The notes under the pieces are model-generated. The model was not told where the DNA came from and made no database searches. It was given only the letters and a program-made list of their open reading frames with translations. Positions 27,472 through 36,423 of a DNA stretch of 64,000 nt are shown here, in pieces. The position numbers and the translations under genes were made by a program. Position 1 is the first letter of the stretch. The number at the start of each line of letters is the position of its first letter. The DNA comes from DASZBX01 sp035943635 (GTDB taxonomy: Bacteria; Actinomycetota; Actinomycetes; Streptomycetales; Catenulisporaceae): NCBI GenBank assembly GCA_035943635.1, contig DASZBX010000128.1, positions 22,996-86,995 of the forward strand. The letters are read 5' to 3'.

Positions 27472-27754
27472 GCCGGCTGCGCGGGGCCGCCGACGTGGTG
27501 GACGAGATCCAGGGCTTCCGCTGCTTCGAGGCCCGGGACCTGATGGGCTTCGTCGACGGCACCGAGAACCCGGCCGGGGCCAAGGCCGTGGACGCCGCGA
27601 TCATCGGCGGCGGCGACCCGTTCGCCGGGGGCGGCTACGTCGTGGTGCAGAAGTACCTGCACGACCTGGCGGCCTGGAACGCGCTGCCGGTCGAGGCGCA
27701 GGAGAAGGTGATCGGCCGGACCAAGCTGTCCGACATCGAGCTGTCGGACGTGTA
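27470..27754 (+). pseudogene. Internal fragment of a DyP-type peroxidase gene
   Basis: The open frame gives SRLRGAADVVDEIQGFRCFE, then RDLMGFVDGTENP, GGGYVVVQKYLHDLAAWN and EKVIGRTKLSDIELSD. GFVDGTENP is the GxxDG active-site motif of dye-decolourising heme peroxidases. The part before VVDE and everything after IELSD (including the distal heme-ligand His region) is gone. The frame runs into the end of the preceding gene on the left and the MFS gene on the right. It is about 95 of the usual ~310-400 codons, so not functional. Confidence 0.75.
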
Positions 27755-27763
27755 TCCGGTGTG

Positions 27764-29542
27764 TCATCGAGCACTGTCGTCCGTGGCGCTGCCGGGGTTG
27801 CTCCCGCGGAGCAGGGAGGCGATCGCGGCCACCACGGCCATCGTCGCGGCCGCGGTGAAGACGATCGTCAGGCCGTGGTGGAACGGGCCGGAGATCAGGT
27901 GCGGGAAGAACTCGTTGCCGGTCAGGGTGGCCGCGTTCTTCGGCGGGATGGTGGTGAGCACCCCGGACGGCGCGAGCAGGTGGGCGACCGGGTTCTGGCC
28001 GAGGAACGCGGCGAACAGGGTCGACACCGGCGGCAGGGTCGCGACCTGGCCGGCCAGGCCGGCCGGCACCTGCTGCGCCTGCAGACCGCTCGACAGGGTG
28101 CTCGGCAGCGTGCTGGCCAGGCCGGTGATCATCAGGGAGAAGAAGATGCCGATGGACAGCGAGATGCCCGAGTTCTGGAACGTGGCCCGCATGCCGGAGG
28201 CCGCGCCGCGCTGCTCCCGCGGCACGCTGCCCATGATGGCCGAGGTGTTCGGCGCCGAGAACATGCCCTGGCCGACCCCGCTGGCGAAGACCATCAGGCC
28301 GAACAGCGGGTAGGGGAAGTCGACCGGCAGGAACAGCAGCCCGACGAACGACGCGGCCATCAGCAGCAGCCCGCCGGTCGCGAACGCCCGGGGCCCGTAC
28401 TTGTCCGACAGGTGGCCGCACAGCGGCCCGGACACGAGGAACCCGGCGGTCAGCGGCAGCAGGCAGATCCCGGCCCACAGCGGCGTGTCGTCGTAGGAGT
28501 AGCCGTGCAGCGGAAGCCAGATGCCCTGGAGCCAGATGATCAGCATGAACTGCAGGCCGCCGCGGGCGATCGCGGTGAGCAGGCCGGCCGCGTTGCCCGC
28601 GGCGAAGGCCCGGATCTTGAACAGGCCCAGGCGGAACATCGGCTCGGCCACCCGGCTCTCGATCACGCCGAACACCAGCAGCAGGAGCACCCCGCCGCCC
28701 AGCGCGGCGTCCACGGCCGGGTTCGTCCACCCGGTCGAGTGACTGCCGTAGGGCTGGATGCCGTAGGTGATCGCGGCCAGCAGGGCCAGCGCGCCGCAGG
28801 TGAAGCTGACGTTCCCGGCCCAGTCGATCTTGGCCGAGCGGTTGGTGGTGCCGGTCTCGCGCAGGGTCCGGTAGGACCAGACCGTGCCGACCACGCCGAT
28901 CGGCACGTTCACCCAGAACACCGCGCGCCAGTCCACCGTGACCAGCACGCCGCCGGCCACCAGGCCGAGGAACTGCCCGGTCAGCGCGGAGATCTGGTTG
29001 ATCCCCAGCGCCATCCCGCGCTGCTCGGACGGGAAGGCGTCGGTCAGGATGGCGGCCGAGTTGGCCATCAGCATCGCCCCGCCGAGCGCCTGGACCAGGC
29101 GGAACCCGATCAGCCAGAGCGCCCCGGCCGCGCCGTGCAGCGGATCGAGCGAGAGCACCAGCGAGGAGGCGCTGAAGATGGCGAAGCCCAGGTTGTAGAT
29201 CCGGACCCGGCCGAAGATGTCCCCGAGTCGGCCGAGCGAGACCACCAGCACCGCGGTGACCAGCAGGTATCCCATGATCAGCCAGAGCAGGTAGCTGATG
29301 TTGCCGGGGGCGAGCGGGTCCAGCCCGATGCCGCGGAAGATCGCCGGCAGGGCGATGATCACGATCGAGCCGTCCAGCGTGGCCATGAACATGCCGAGCG
29401 TGGTGTTGGACAGGGCGACCCACTTGTACCGCGGGCCGGGCTCGCCGCCCAGGCCGGGGCCGCGGCCCGGGCCGGCGCCGCTCGCCGGGTCGTTCGGAAC
29501 GGTCGGGCCGGGTATTCGTCCTGTGGTGCTCACGCCAAACAC
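27764..29542 (-). CDS. MFS multidrug exporter, EmrB/QacA (DHA2) family
   Basis: 592 aa from GTG 29542 (GTG 29533 is possible). It has about 14 hydrophobic helices. The first carries ALSNTTLGMFMATLDGSIVI (motif D1, LDxSIV), then GRLGDIFGRVRIYNLG (motif A) and GFRLVQALGGAML (motif C-like). The large N-terminal Pro/Gly-rich tail (~40 residues) is cytoplasmic. It should export drugs or lipophilic compounds by proton antiport. Its 3' end abuts the DyP fragment. No regulator gene is attached, but a palindrome lies at its promoter. Confidence 0.92.
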   Translation of the reverse strand: MFGVSTTGRIPGPTVPNDPASGAGPGRGPGLGGEPGPRYKWVALSNTTLGMFMATLDGSIVIIALPAIFRGIGLDPLAPGNISYLLWLIMGYLLVTAVLVVSLGRLGDIFGRVRIYNLGFAIFSASSLVLSLDPLHGAAGALWLIGFRLVQALGGAMLMANSAAILTDAFPSEQRGMALGINQISALTGQFLGLVAGGVLVTVDWRAVFWVNVPIGVVGTVWSYRTLRETGTTNRSAKIDWAGNVSFTCGALALLAAITYGIQPYGSHSTGWTNPAVDAALGGGVLLLLVFGVIESRVAEPMFRLGLFKIRAFAAGNAAGLLTAIARGGLQFMLIIWLQGIWLPLHGYSYDDTPLWAGICLLPLTAGFLVSGPLCGHLSDKYGPRAFATGGLLLMAASFVGLLFLPVDFPYPLFGLMVFASGVGQGMFSAPNTSAIMGSVPREQRGAASGMRATFQNSGISLSIGIFFSLMITGLASTLPSTLSSGLQAQQVPAGLAGQVATLPPVSTLFAAFLGQNPVAHLLAPSGVLTTIPPKNAATLTGNEFFPHLISGPFHHGLTIVFTAAATMAVVAAIASLLRGSNPGSATDDSAR

Positions 29543-29552
29543 CGTAGAGAAC

Positions 29553-29567
29553 CTTAGTTAGTTTAAG
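29553..29567 (-). promoter_or_regulatory. Palindrome at the MFS promoter
   Basis: CTTAGTTAGTTTAAG (29553-29567) has CTTA...TAAG arms and sits 10 bp before the GTG start in the only AT-rich stretch nearby. It resembles MarR/TetR-type sites. Confidence 0.35.
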
Positions 29568-29607
29568 CAAGCTCTTCGGTGAAGGTGTTCGTCACGTCCG
29601 GCGCCAC

Positions 29608-30030
29608 TTACCGGACGGTCCTGGTGGCCTTTGCGGACTTTGCGCTCTTCGTGTTCTTTGCGGTCTCGGCCTTGCCGCCCGCGGCGACAGTGCGCCGGAC
29701 GAAGGCGAGGGCCTCCTCGGCCAGCGGCAGCCACGCCCGCCCGGCGGCCGGGTCCAGGCTGAACCACTCCTTCATCGGCGTGCCCTTGTTCGCGTCGAAC
29801 GGCACACCGTTCCCGCCCTCGACCAGCTCGTCCACCCGCCCGGCCGGGAGCTTGAGCACCAGCCGCCCGCGCACCAGCATCGCGAAGATCTTCCCCCGGT
29901 ACCGCAGCGCGGAGCGCCCGAAGCCCGAGCCCCCGGCCGGCCCGGTCACCGACTCCGCGCCCATGAACTCGAAGCACAGGTCCTCGAACCGCTCCTGCAC
30001 CGACTCCGCGCCGCCGCCCTGTTCAGCCAT
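29608..30030 (-). CDS. TfoX N-terminal domain protein
   Basis: 140 aa from ATG 30030. The conserved TfoX_N core is visible: GFGRSALRYRGKIFAMLVRG, LVLKLPAGRVDELVEGG, then PFDANKGTPMKEWFSLD. In enterics and Haemophilus TfoX controls competence, but stand-alone TfoX_N proteins are widespread in actinomycetes without known function. The C-terminal ~25 residues (KAETAKNTKSAKSAKATRT) are Lys/Ala-rich and probably disordered. Confidence 0.85.
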   Translation of the reverse strand: MAEQGGGAESVQERFEDLCFEFMGAESVTGPAGGSGFGRSALRYRGKIFAMLVRGRLVLKLPAGRVDELVEGGNGVPFDANKGTPMKEWFSLDPAAGRAWLPLAEEALAFVRRTVAAGGKAETAKNTKSAKSAKATRTVR

Positions 30031-30092
30031 GCGACCAGGCTAAGCCCGGCCGCCGACAACCGCCGGGCGGCCGACGGTTGTCGGGGCTGCGG

Positions 30093-30704
30093 TCAGTGCA
30101 GGACCGGCTGCCTGGAGCGGATGGCGGCGAAGGTACGCTCGACGGTCTCGTCCTGCTCGCCGACCGGGGCGACGTACGCGATCACCTCGCGCGCGGCCTC
30201 GGTGCCCAGGGTGCGGGTGATGGCCCAGGCGGCCAGGTACTGCGAGGCCATGCAGCCGCCGGCGGTGGCGATGTTGCCCTCGGCGTGGAACGGCGCGTCC
30301 AGGACCGGCACGCCGCAGGCCTCGACGTAGGGGCGGCTCTTGACGTCCGTGCAGGCGGGCATCTCGGCGAGCAGGCCGAGCCGGGCCAGGACCAGGGCGC
30401 CGGAGCACTGGGAGCCGAGCAGCTGCCGGGACGGGTCGAGCGCCAGGGTGGAGATCAGGTGGTCGTCGGCGATCACGTCGCGGGTCTTGATGCCGCTGCC
30501 GATGAGCACGACGTCGGCTTCGTTGGCGAACTCCAGCGGGCGCTGCCCGATGACCTCGATCCCGCTCATCGAGACGACCCGGGCGGTCGGGGTGGTGAGG
30601 TAGGCGCTCAGGCCCTGGGCCCGGCAGCGGTTGATCAGGGCTGCGGCGATGAAGCTGTCGAGTTCGTTGAAGCCGTCGAACGTGACTATGGCTACTTCCT
30701 GCAC
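30093..30704 (-). CDS. DJ-1/PfpI family protein
   Basis: 203 aa from GTG 30704, chosen for its strong SD GGAGGAG; an upstream in-frame start at 30752 has none. The family layout is clear: VAIVTFDGFNELDSF (with the Glu before the elbow) and LGSQCSGALVLARLGLL with the nucleophile Cys100, and a His at AEGNIATAGGC-proximal positions. Members act as isonitrile hydratases, glyoxalases or chaperones; the sequence resembles the isonitrile-hydratase-like branch by the QCSGAL elbow, but this is a weak assignment. Confidence 0.83.
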   Translation of the reverse strand: MQEVAIVTFDGFNELDSFIAAALINRCRAQGLSAYLTTPTARVVSMSGIEVIGQRPLEFANEADVVLIGSGIKTRDVIADDHLISTLALDPSRQLLGSQCSGALVLARLGLLAEMPACTDVKSRPYVEACGVPVLDAPFHAEGNIATAGGCMASQYLAAWAITRTLGTEAAREVIAYVAPVGEQDETVERTFAAIRSRQPVLH

Positions 30705-31061
30705 GTGGATCTCCTCCGTGGTGTGCGGCTGCTCGATCCTGTTCAGTCTCACACTCGGGGAAGGCGCGGGTCAGCGGCCAATTCCGGGTCAGTGGCCTGG
30801 CGGCGCGGCCGTGGAACCGGGTGGAACGCAGGTATGGGTGTCCTGGCGAAGCGGGCCGCGCAGCGTGGTGAACACGCCGAGCACCGGCGCGATCGGCTTC
30901 GTCCGGTACCACCGGCCGGATTCCGGCGGGACCGCTCCCTGCCCCGGGCCCGCTGCCGGAACTTCCGGCCGCCGGGCCGAGCGCGTGAGCAGCGCCGCGG
31001 CCCGGTTCCGCAGGGCTCGACCCCGGCCGGCCGGCCTCCCCGGGCCGCCGGGTCGGGCCCG
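30705..31061. other. 357-bp stretch without a gene
   Basis: It holds the upstream region of the PfpI gene (30705-30770) and GC-rich sequence without coding bias. The terminator hairpin at 31062-31095 follows. Confidence 0.4.
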
Positions 31062-31095
31062 GCCCGCCCTCCCTACGGCTGACGGGAGGGCGGGC
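31062..31095 (-). terminator. 12-bp perfect hairpin after the patatin gene
   Basis: GCCCGCCCTCCC (31062-31073) pairs with GGGAGGGCGGGC (31084-31095) around a 10-nt loop, 33 bp past the patatin stop. Confidence 0.65.
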
Positions 31096-31127
31096 ACTCG
31101 TTCTTTCCGGAGTTTCCGGCGCTCGGC

Positions 31128-31964
31128 TCAGCCGTTCCAGAGCGCGGCCACGACGGCGGCGACCTTGCGGCCCTGGGCGAGGCCGGCCTGCGCCGCCGGG
31201 GTGCGGGTGGACGGGTCGAGCCCGTTGGTGCCGATGGCGGCCAAGGAGCCTTCGTCCGGGGTGATCAGTTCCGCCTCGGCCGCTGCGCGCAGGCCCTCGA
31301 TCTCCTCGTCCAGCGGCGGGGCGGGCATCGGGGCCAGGACCAGGACCCGCTGGTGGCCCGCGGCGAGGTCGGCGTTGGCGATCGTGCGCACGCCGCCGTC
31401 GGTGTAGCGGGTGTCCCCGATGGTCACCGGCGGCCAGACCCCGGGCACCGCGCAGCTGGCGGCCACCGCGTCGACCAGGTCCACCCCGGATCCGCGGTCG
31501 AAGACGACCGGCTCGCCGGTGCCGGTGTCGACCGCGATGATCCGCAGGTCGCGGTCCGGCCAGGTGTGCGTCGGCAGGCGGCCGGCGATCACCTCCCGGC
31601 GCTCGGCCTCGGTGACGGTCTCGGCCCGCAGCGCGAGGGCGCCGACCCGCCGGCGCTGCTGTGCGGGATCGTCGATTCCCTCGCGCGTGGCGTTGAGCTC
31701 TTCCCAGAGCTTCGGCATGTTGAGCCCGACCGGGGTCAGCTCGCGGTTCGCGAGCGCCGGGTCGGCCTGCCGCTGGAACAGCTCGGGCAGGCTCAGACCG
31801 CTGCTGAGCTGGACCGCCACGGTCGAGCCGGCCGAGGTTCCGAGGATCAGGTCGGCGTCGGTCACGTCGACCCCCTGCTCGGCCAGCCCGGCCAGAACGC
31901 CCGTGGTCCAGGCGATGCCCGCGACCCCGCCGCCGCCGAGTACCAGCGCTTTCGTCACTGTCAT
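31128..31964 (-). CDS. Patatin-like phospholipase
   Basis: 278 aa from ATG 31964 (SD AAGGAG, 6 nt spacing). It has the oxyanion GGGGVAG at residues ~10-16, the nucleophile elbow GTSAG (Ser44) and the dyad Asp in YTDGG (Asp189), so the Ser-Asp dyad is complete. It should hydrolyse acyl esters of lipids in the cytosol or at the inner membrane face; there is no signal peptide. It stands alone with its own terminator. Confidence 0.9.
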   Translation of the reverse strand: MTVTKALVLGGGGVAGIAWTTGVLAGLAEQGVDVTDADLILGTSAGSTVAVQLSSGLSLPELFQRQADPALANRELTPVGLNMPKLWEELNATREGIDDPAQQRRRVGALALRAETVTEAERREVIAGRLPTHTWPDRDLRIIAVDTGTGEPVVFDRGSGVDLVDAVAASCAVPGVWPPVTIGDTRYTDGGVRTIANADLAAGHQRVLVLAPMPAPPLDEEIEGLRAAAEAELITPDEGSLAAIGTNGLDPSTRTPAAQAGLAQGRKVAAVVAALWNG

Positions 31965-32126
31965 GACTTGCTCCTTCGCTTCGGTCAAACCGGAGGTCGG
32001 TCAGTCACAACCTTGGTGCAGGACCCGGATATTCCGGTGCACGCGACCCGGCGCGGCGGGGCGCGGTGAAGCAATCGCGGGTGCGCACGTCCGACAAACG
32101 TCGTGCCCGCCCGCCCTACCGCCGGT

Positions 32127-32942
32127 TCAGGACCGCCCGACCGCCGCGAAGGTCGAGTACCGGGCGACGTCCGCGCCGAGCGGGTCGTGTTCCAGCGCCT
32201 GCGGTTCCGGGCGCCAGAGGATCACGTCGACCAGGCCCGGGTCCAGCAGCTCGTACCCGGCGGTCAGCTCCTGGATGCGGGCCTTGTTGCGCGGCACGAT
32301 CCCGTGGCTGGCCTGCGTGTACACCTGGGTGATCTTGCCGGTGTCGGGGCGGTACTCGTTCGTGCCGTGGCTGAGCACGAGGTACGAGCCCGGCGCGGTG
32401 GCGGCGCGGTAGGCCGCGACGATCTCGTCCGGCTCGTCCTCGTCCGGGACGAAGTGCAGGGTCATCAGCATCAGCACGGCCACCGGCCGGGACAGGTCCA
32501 GGAAGTTCTTCACCACCGGGCTGTCCAGGATCGACTTCGGGTCGCGCAGGTCGGCCTGCAGGTAGGTGGCCCGCGGCTCGTTGGCCAGCAGCGCGGTGCC
32601 GTGCGCGAAGGCGACCGGGTCCGAGTCCACGTACACCGTGCGCGACTCGGGCCGGACCGCCTGCACGATCTCGTGCACGTTGCCCGCGGTCGGGATGCCC
32701 GAGCCGAGGTCCAGGAACTGGTCCACGCCCTGGCCGGCCAGGAAGGTCACCGCCCGGCGCAGGAAGTCGCGGTTGGCCCGGCACATGTAGGGCGTCTCCG
32801 GCCACGCCTGCAGCGCGGCCTCGGCCAGGGCCCGGTCCGCGGCGAAGTTGTGCGAGCCGCCGAGGTAGTAGTCGTACATTCGCGCGGTCGAGGGGATCTC
32901 CAGATCCAGGGTATCCGGGGCCCAGGTCGGACGGTGGTGCAC
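32127..32942 (-). CDS. SAM-dependent methyltransferase, DUF574 family
   Basis: 271 aa from GTG 32942; family members begin a few residues before the RPTWAPDTLDLEIPSTARM segment, which favours this start over ATG 33032. The diagnostic YDYYLGGSHNFAADRALAEA follows, then the SAM-binding FLDLGSGIPTAGNVHEIV, VYVDSDPVAFAHG, and the late MLMTLHFVPDEDEP. These methyltransferases are amplified in filamentous actinomycetes, often beside developmental or secondary-metabolism genes; their substrates are unknown. Confidence 0.88.
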   Translation of the reverse strand: MHHRPTWAPDTLDLEIPSTARMYDYYLGGSHNFAADRALAEAALQAWPETPYMCRANRDFLRRAVTFLAGQGVDQFLDLGSGIPTAGNVHEIVQAVRPESRTVYVDSDPVAFAHGTALLANEPRATYLQADLRDPKSILDSPVVKNFLDLSRPVAVLMLMTLHFVPDEDEPDEIVAAYRAATAPGSYLVLSHGTNEYRPDTGKITQVYTQASHGIVPRNKARIQELTAGYELLDPGLVDVILWRPEPQALEHDPLGADVARYSTFAAVGRS

Positions 32943-33157
32943 GGTGCCAGCCTCGCTCTCGTCACCTGGACGGCGCACTCGGGCGGCGTCGGGGCCGCAG
33001 CTCGACGAAGGTCCGTCGTCCTCTGCGATCATACGACCACGGTGTGCCGCCGTGTCCAGTGCCGTGTCACCAGGTGGCCGGGACCCGCGCCGCCGGCCGG
33101 ACGCCATCATTCTTATGGAGCATTCATGAGCTGCGACCATGGTGGAATGAGTCTGTG

Positions 33158-33895
33158 ATGAACGGTTCGCTGCACTCGGACGGCGAGGTGTGCTGGCTCG
33201 ACCTGGGCGTCGACGACCCGGACGCCGCGGTCGCGTTCTACGGCCGGCTGCTGGGCTGGCAGGTCGGGCCGGGCGACGAGATGGGTTACCGGGTGGCCAC
33301 CCTGGACGGGCGGCCGGTGGCCGGATTCGGGTCGGCCGAGGACCCCGGCCAGCCCTATTGGACCGTCTATCTGCAGACCGGCGACATCAGGGCCTCGGTC
33401 AAGGCGGTGCAGGCGGCCGGCGGGACGGTCCTGGTCCGGCCGACCACGGTGCCCGGCGTGGCGGTGACCGCGGTCGTGCGCGACCACGGCGGCGGGCCGC
33501 TGTCGCTGTGGCAGCCGCTCGGATTCCCCGGCACGCTGCCGCCGGGCGGACCGGGCACCCTGGCCGGGGTCCGGCTGCGGATCGGCCAGCTGATCCGGAC
33601 CCGGGCGTTCCTGGACGCCGTGCTCGGCTGGGTCCCGCTGCCGGACGGGCGGATCCTGTGCGCCGGGCGGGCCGTCGCGACCTGGGCGCCCAAGCGTTTG
33701 GGCGAACCGAACCCGGCGCCCTCGCCCTGGCTGGCGACCTTCGCCGTGGCCGACGTGGCGGCCGCGACGGAGCGTGCGCTGCGGCTCGGCGCGAGCCGGG
33801 TGGCCGGCGATCCGCAGGTGCTGACCGACCCCGCGGGAGCGCGCTTCGGCCTGGTCGCGGTGGCGGACAGTGCGGAGCAGAGCGAAGCGGAATAG
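33158..33895 (+). CDS. Two-domain VOC (glyoxalase/dioxygenase fold) protein
   Basis: 245 aa from ATG 33158. The first VOC module (~8-125) opens EVCWLDLGVDDPDAAVAFYG and closes in DHGGGPLSLWQPLG. The second (~130-240) is degenerate, with LRIGQLIRTRAFLDAVLGWV and AGARFGLVAVAD. This tandem layout resembles CFP30B/27-kDa antigen-like VOC proteins of actinomycetes. Metal ligands are incomplete in the second half, so a binding or resistance role is as likely as catalysis. It ends at a strong bidirectional terminator. Confidence 0.83.
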   Translation: MNGSLHSDGEVCWLDLGVDDPDAAVAFYGRLLGWQVGPGDEMGYRVATLDGRPVAGFGSAEDPGQPYWTVYLQTGDIRASVKAVQAAGGTVLVRPTTVPGVAVTAVVRDHGGGPLSLWQPLGFPGTLPPGGPGTLAGVRLRIGQLIRTRAFLDAVLGWVPLPDGRILCAGRAVATWAPKRLGEPNPAPSPWLATFAVADVAAATERALRLGASRVAGDPQVLTDPAGARFGLVAVADSAEQSEAE

Positions 33896-33900
33896 GCAGG

Positions 33901-33963
33901 CAAGCAGATGGTCGGCCGGACCTGGCGGCGTGAAGCCACCGGATCCGGCCGACCATCTGCTTG
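33901..33963. terminator. Bidirectional terminator, 20-bp perfect stem
   Basis: Arms 33901-33920 and 33944-33963 are perfectly complementary around 23 nt. The hairpin begins 6 bp after the VOC stop and ends 31 bp from the stop of the convergent permease gene, so it can serve both. Confidence 0.75.
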
Positions 33964-33993
33964 TCTGAGAGTCCGGTAAGCGCGACGTCAGGG

Positions 33994-36423
33994 TTACTCG
34001 AACCGCGCGTTCTCCGGTCGGGTGATCCGGCCGAGGAACGGCAGCGTGCCGGCGATCAGGGCCAGCGAGACGACCAGCCCGGCTCCCATGGTGGCGAAGT
34101 AGGTTCCGCCGGGGACCGGTATGGGCGTACCGGGCGGGCCCAGCTGCACCGCCGTCGCCGCGGCCAGCAGGTAGCCGGTGACCGCGGCGACCAGGGTGGC
34201 GGCGGCCAGCGGGAGGGTCGCCTCCAGCATGATCGACTGGTAGAGCGCGGAGACCGGGGTGCCGGACAGGCGCATCAGGCTGAACGGCCGTCTGCGTTCC
34301 ACCAGGCTTCCGCCGAGCGCGACCGCGAGGCTGCACCCGGCGACGATCAGGGTCAGCAGGACCACGATGTCGACCATCCGCTGCACCAGGGCGCCGACGG
34401 TCGCCCGGACCCGGACCGACTCGCCGAAGGTGCGCGGCGCCTGGCCCGACTCGGACTGCCGGGCGTGGGTGGTCAGGAAGGTCCGGACCACCTCCAGCGT
34501 CGACGGGTCCGCGACCTGGACCAGCACGGCCTGCAGGGACAGGCCGGAGAAGTCGGCCGACGCGGCCGGACTGTGCTGGTCGACCACGGCCTGGGTGCTG
34601 TCGGTCGGGTTGTCGCTGGAGAGCGTGTCCGTCTCGGCCTGGACGGCCCGGACTCCGGCCGCGCACTGGCCGAGGGCCGAGATCTGGGCGATCTGCGCGC
34701 AGTCGACCACGCTCTCGTACGGTCCGTCGCCCGGGCCCTGCCGGCCGTTGCGACTCTGGATCGGGCCGCCGTCGGGACCGTCGGCGGGGCCGGCCCCCGG
34801 GCCGGGAACGGCCGGACCGGGCCGGGCGGGCGGCCCGGAACCCTTGGCCGCGGGCGGGGATCCGGTGCCCGCGCTCTGCGGCAGCGAGTAGACCGGCACC
34901 ACGACGGCGCCGTGGAACGCCTGGAGTTCGCGCAGCAGCGTCGCGCCGGCCTGCGGCGGCAGGCCCTGGGCGGCGATCTGCGCGGAGCCGTTCGGCGCCG
35001 CGGCGGCCGAGCCGCCGACGCTGCAGTTGACCTCGTTGCCGCAGGTCGGACCGTAGGTGAACGTGTCCAGCAGCACGTCGTCGAGCACCGTCACGGCCGG
35101 GGTCTGCGTCGACGCGTTGATCGCGGGCATCAGCCCGGCCAGCAGCGTGCCGAGGAAGACCGCCAGGACCAGGCCGCCGACCGAGCGGTAGGCCGCCTTC
35201 GGGTTGTCGGCCAGGCGGCGGGCCGCCAGCAGGGTCGGCGCGCCGTTCACCCGCCTCGACAGCAGCCGCGCGGCCTGCGCGGTGAGCCAGGGTCCGCCGA
35301 TCGGCAGGCCGACCAGGGTGATCAGGATGCCGGGATACAGCGCGAGGCCGAGCTGCTGGGAGTTCGACGTGCCCAGGCCGGTCAGGAACAGCACGATGCC
35401 GACGGCCAGCGGGATGGCCCGCCGGGCCCGGGGCGGCGGCGGGGTGACCTTGCGCGACACCCCGAGCGGCGAGATCCGGACCCGCCGCAGCGACAGCAGC
35501 GAGGCCGCCGCGGACGCCAGCGGCACGACCACCAGCAGCGCGACGAAATCGAGTGCGGTCGGTTCGACCAGGGAGGAGAAGTACTGCGAACCGGTCAGCG
35601 CGGTGTCGGCCAGCAGCGGCCGGACGAGTTCGAACAGGCCGATCCCGAGCACCGTGCCGGACAGGGCGCTGACCACGGCGTCGACCGAGGCGATCACGCT
35701 GATCTGGCCCGGGGTGGCCCCGACCAGGCGCAACGAGGCGTACCGCTCCTCGCGGCGGGTGGCCGAGAGCCGGGTGGCCATGCCGATCAGGAACAGGATC
35801 GGGAAGACGAAGGCGACCGCCCCGACCCCGAACGCGTCCCGGAAGTAATTCGTCCACACGCTGGTCTGCGGCCCGGACGCGATCGTGTCGACCCGGATCG
35901 TCTGCGGCAGCGCGGCCAGCTGGGCCGGCTGGTAGCCGACGTAGACCACCAGCTCGGTCGGCCCGGTCAGTGCCTGGTCGCCGATGGTGCCTACCTGGGT
36001 GCCGGGGAAGCGGTCGCCGAGCTGGTCGGCCGGGGTGGTGCGCAGCAGCGCGGCCAGGGCGGGCGAGGCGTAGAACCGTCCGGCCGACGGCAGCCCGGGC
36101 ACGCCCGGCGGGACCGGGGCCTGCGGGCCGAGCGCGGCCAGGGCGAGCACCTCGATGGTCCGGCCCTCGAACACGGTGTCGGAGTAGTTCCACAGTTCGA
36201 CGTTCGCGCCGGGCGCGGTGATCGGGGAGGTCGGCGTGGCGGCGGATATCGCCTGGGTGGATTCCCAGGCGGGCTTGGCGTTGGTGGCCTGGAAGGCGTC
36301 GAAGTCGGCCAGGACGGCCAGGAGCACCGCCACGCCGAGGGCCACCGCGGCCGCGGTCACGAGCAGGCGGGTGAGCGCCTCACGGCCGCTCTGCAGGGTC
36401 AGCTGAAGACCGAGCCGGTACAT
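33994..36423 (-). CDS. Large FtsX-type ABC transporter permease
   Basis: 809 aa from ATG 36423, whose A is the last base of the ATPase stop (TAATG). It has about ten helices arranged as TM1, a first outer domain, a triplet (FLIGMATRLSATRREERYASLRLVGAT is the first coupling region), a middle helix group, a second outer domain with a Pro/Gly/Ser-rich part, and a last triplet after SLVERRRPFSLMRLSGTPV. Two FtsX domains in one chain mean one subunit makes a whole transport unit, as in BceB-like or LolC/E-fused permeases. Paired cysteines (GPTCGNEVNCSV) are in the second outer domain. It is regulated with its PadR partner and may give antibiotic or lipid-stress tolerance. Confidence 0.88.
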   Translation of the reverse strand: MYRLGLQLTLQSGREALTRLLVTAAAVALGVAVLLAVLADFDAFQATNAKPAWESTQAISAATPTSPITAPGANVELWNYSDTVFEGRTIEVLALAALGPQAPVPPGVPGLPSAGRFYASPALAALLRTTPADQLGDRFPGTQVGTIGDQALTGPTELVVYVGYQPAQLAALPQTIRVDTIASGPQTSVWTNYFRDAFGVGAVAFVFPILFLIGMATRLSATRREERYASLRLVGATPGQISVIASVDAVVSALSGTVLGIGLFELVRPLLADTALTGSQYFSSLVEPTALDFVALLVVVPLASAAASLLSLRRVRISPLGVSRKVTPPPPRARRAIPLAVGIVLFLTGLGTSNSQQLGLALYPGILITLVGLPIGGPWLTAQAARLLSRRVNGAPTLLAARRLADNPKAAYRSVGGLVLAVFLGTLLAGLMPAINASTQTPAVTVLDDVLLDTFTYGPTCGNEVNCSVGGSAAAAPNGSAQIAAQGLPPQAGATLLRELQAFHGAVVVPVYSLPQSAGTGSPPAAKGSGPPARPGPAVPGPGAGPADGPDGGPIQSRNGRQGPGDGPYESVVDCAQIAQISALGQCAAGVRAVQAETDTLSSDNPTDSTQAVVDQHSPAASADFSGLSLQAVLVQVADPSTLEVVRTFLTTHARQSESGQAPRTFGESVRVRATVGALVQRMVDIVVLLTLIVAGCSLAVALGGSLVERRRPFSLMRLSGTPVSALYQSIMLEATLPLAAATLVAAVTGYLLAAATAVQLGPPGTPIPVPGGTYFATMGAGLVVSLALIAGTLPFLGRITRPENARFE

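Noticed and set aside
27755..28313. Rightward continuation of the DyP frame
   Set aside because: After IELSD the translation is antisense to the MFS gene and has no family similarity.
32943..33140. Longer start for the DUF574 methyltransferase
   Set aside because: Extra residues are low-complexity and not found in the family; no SD at ATG 33032.
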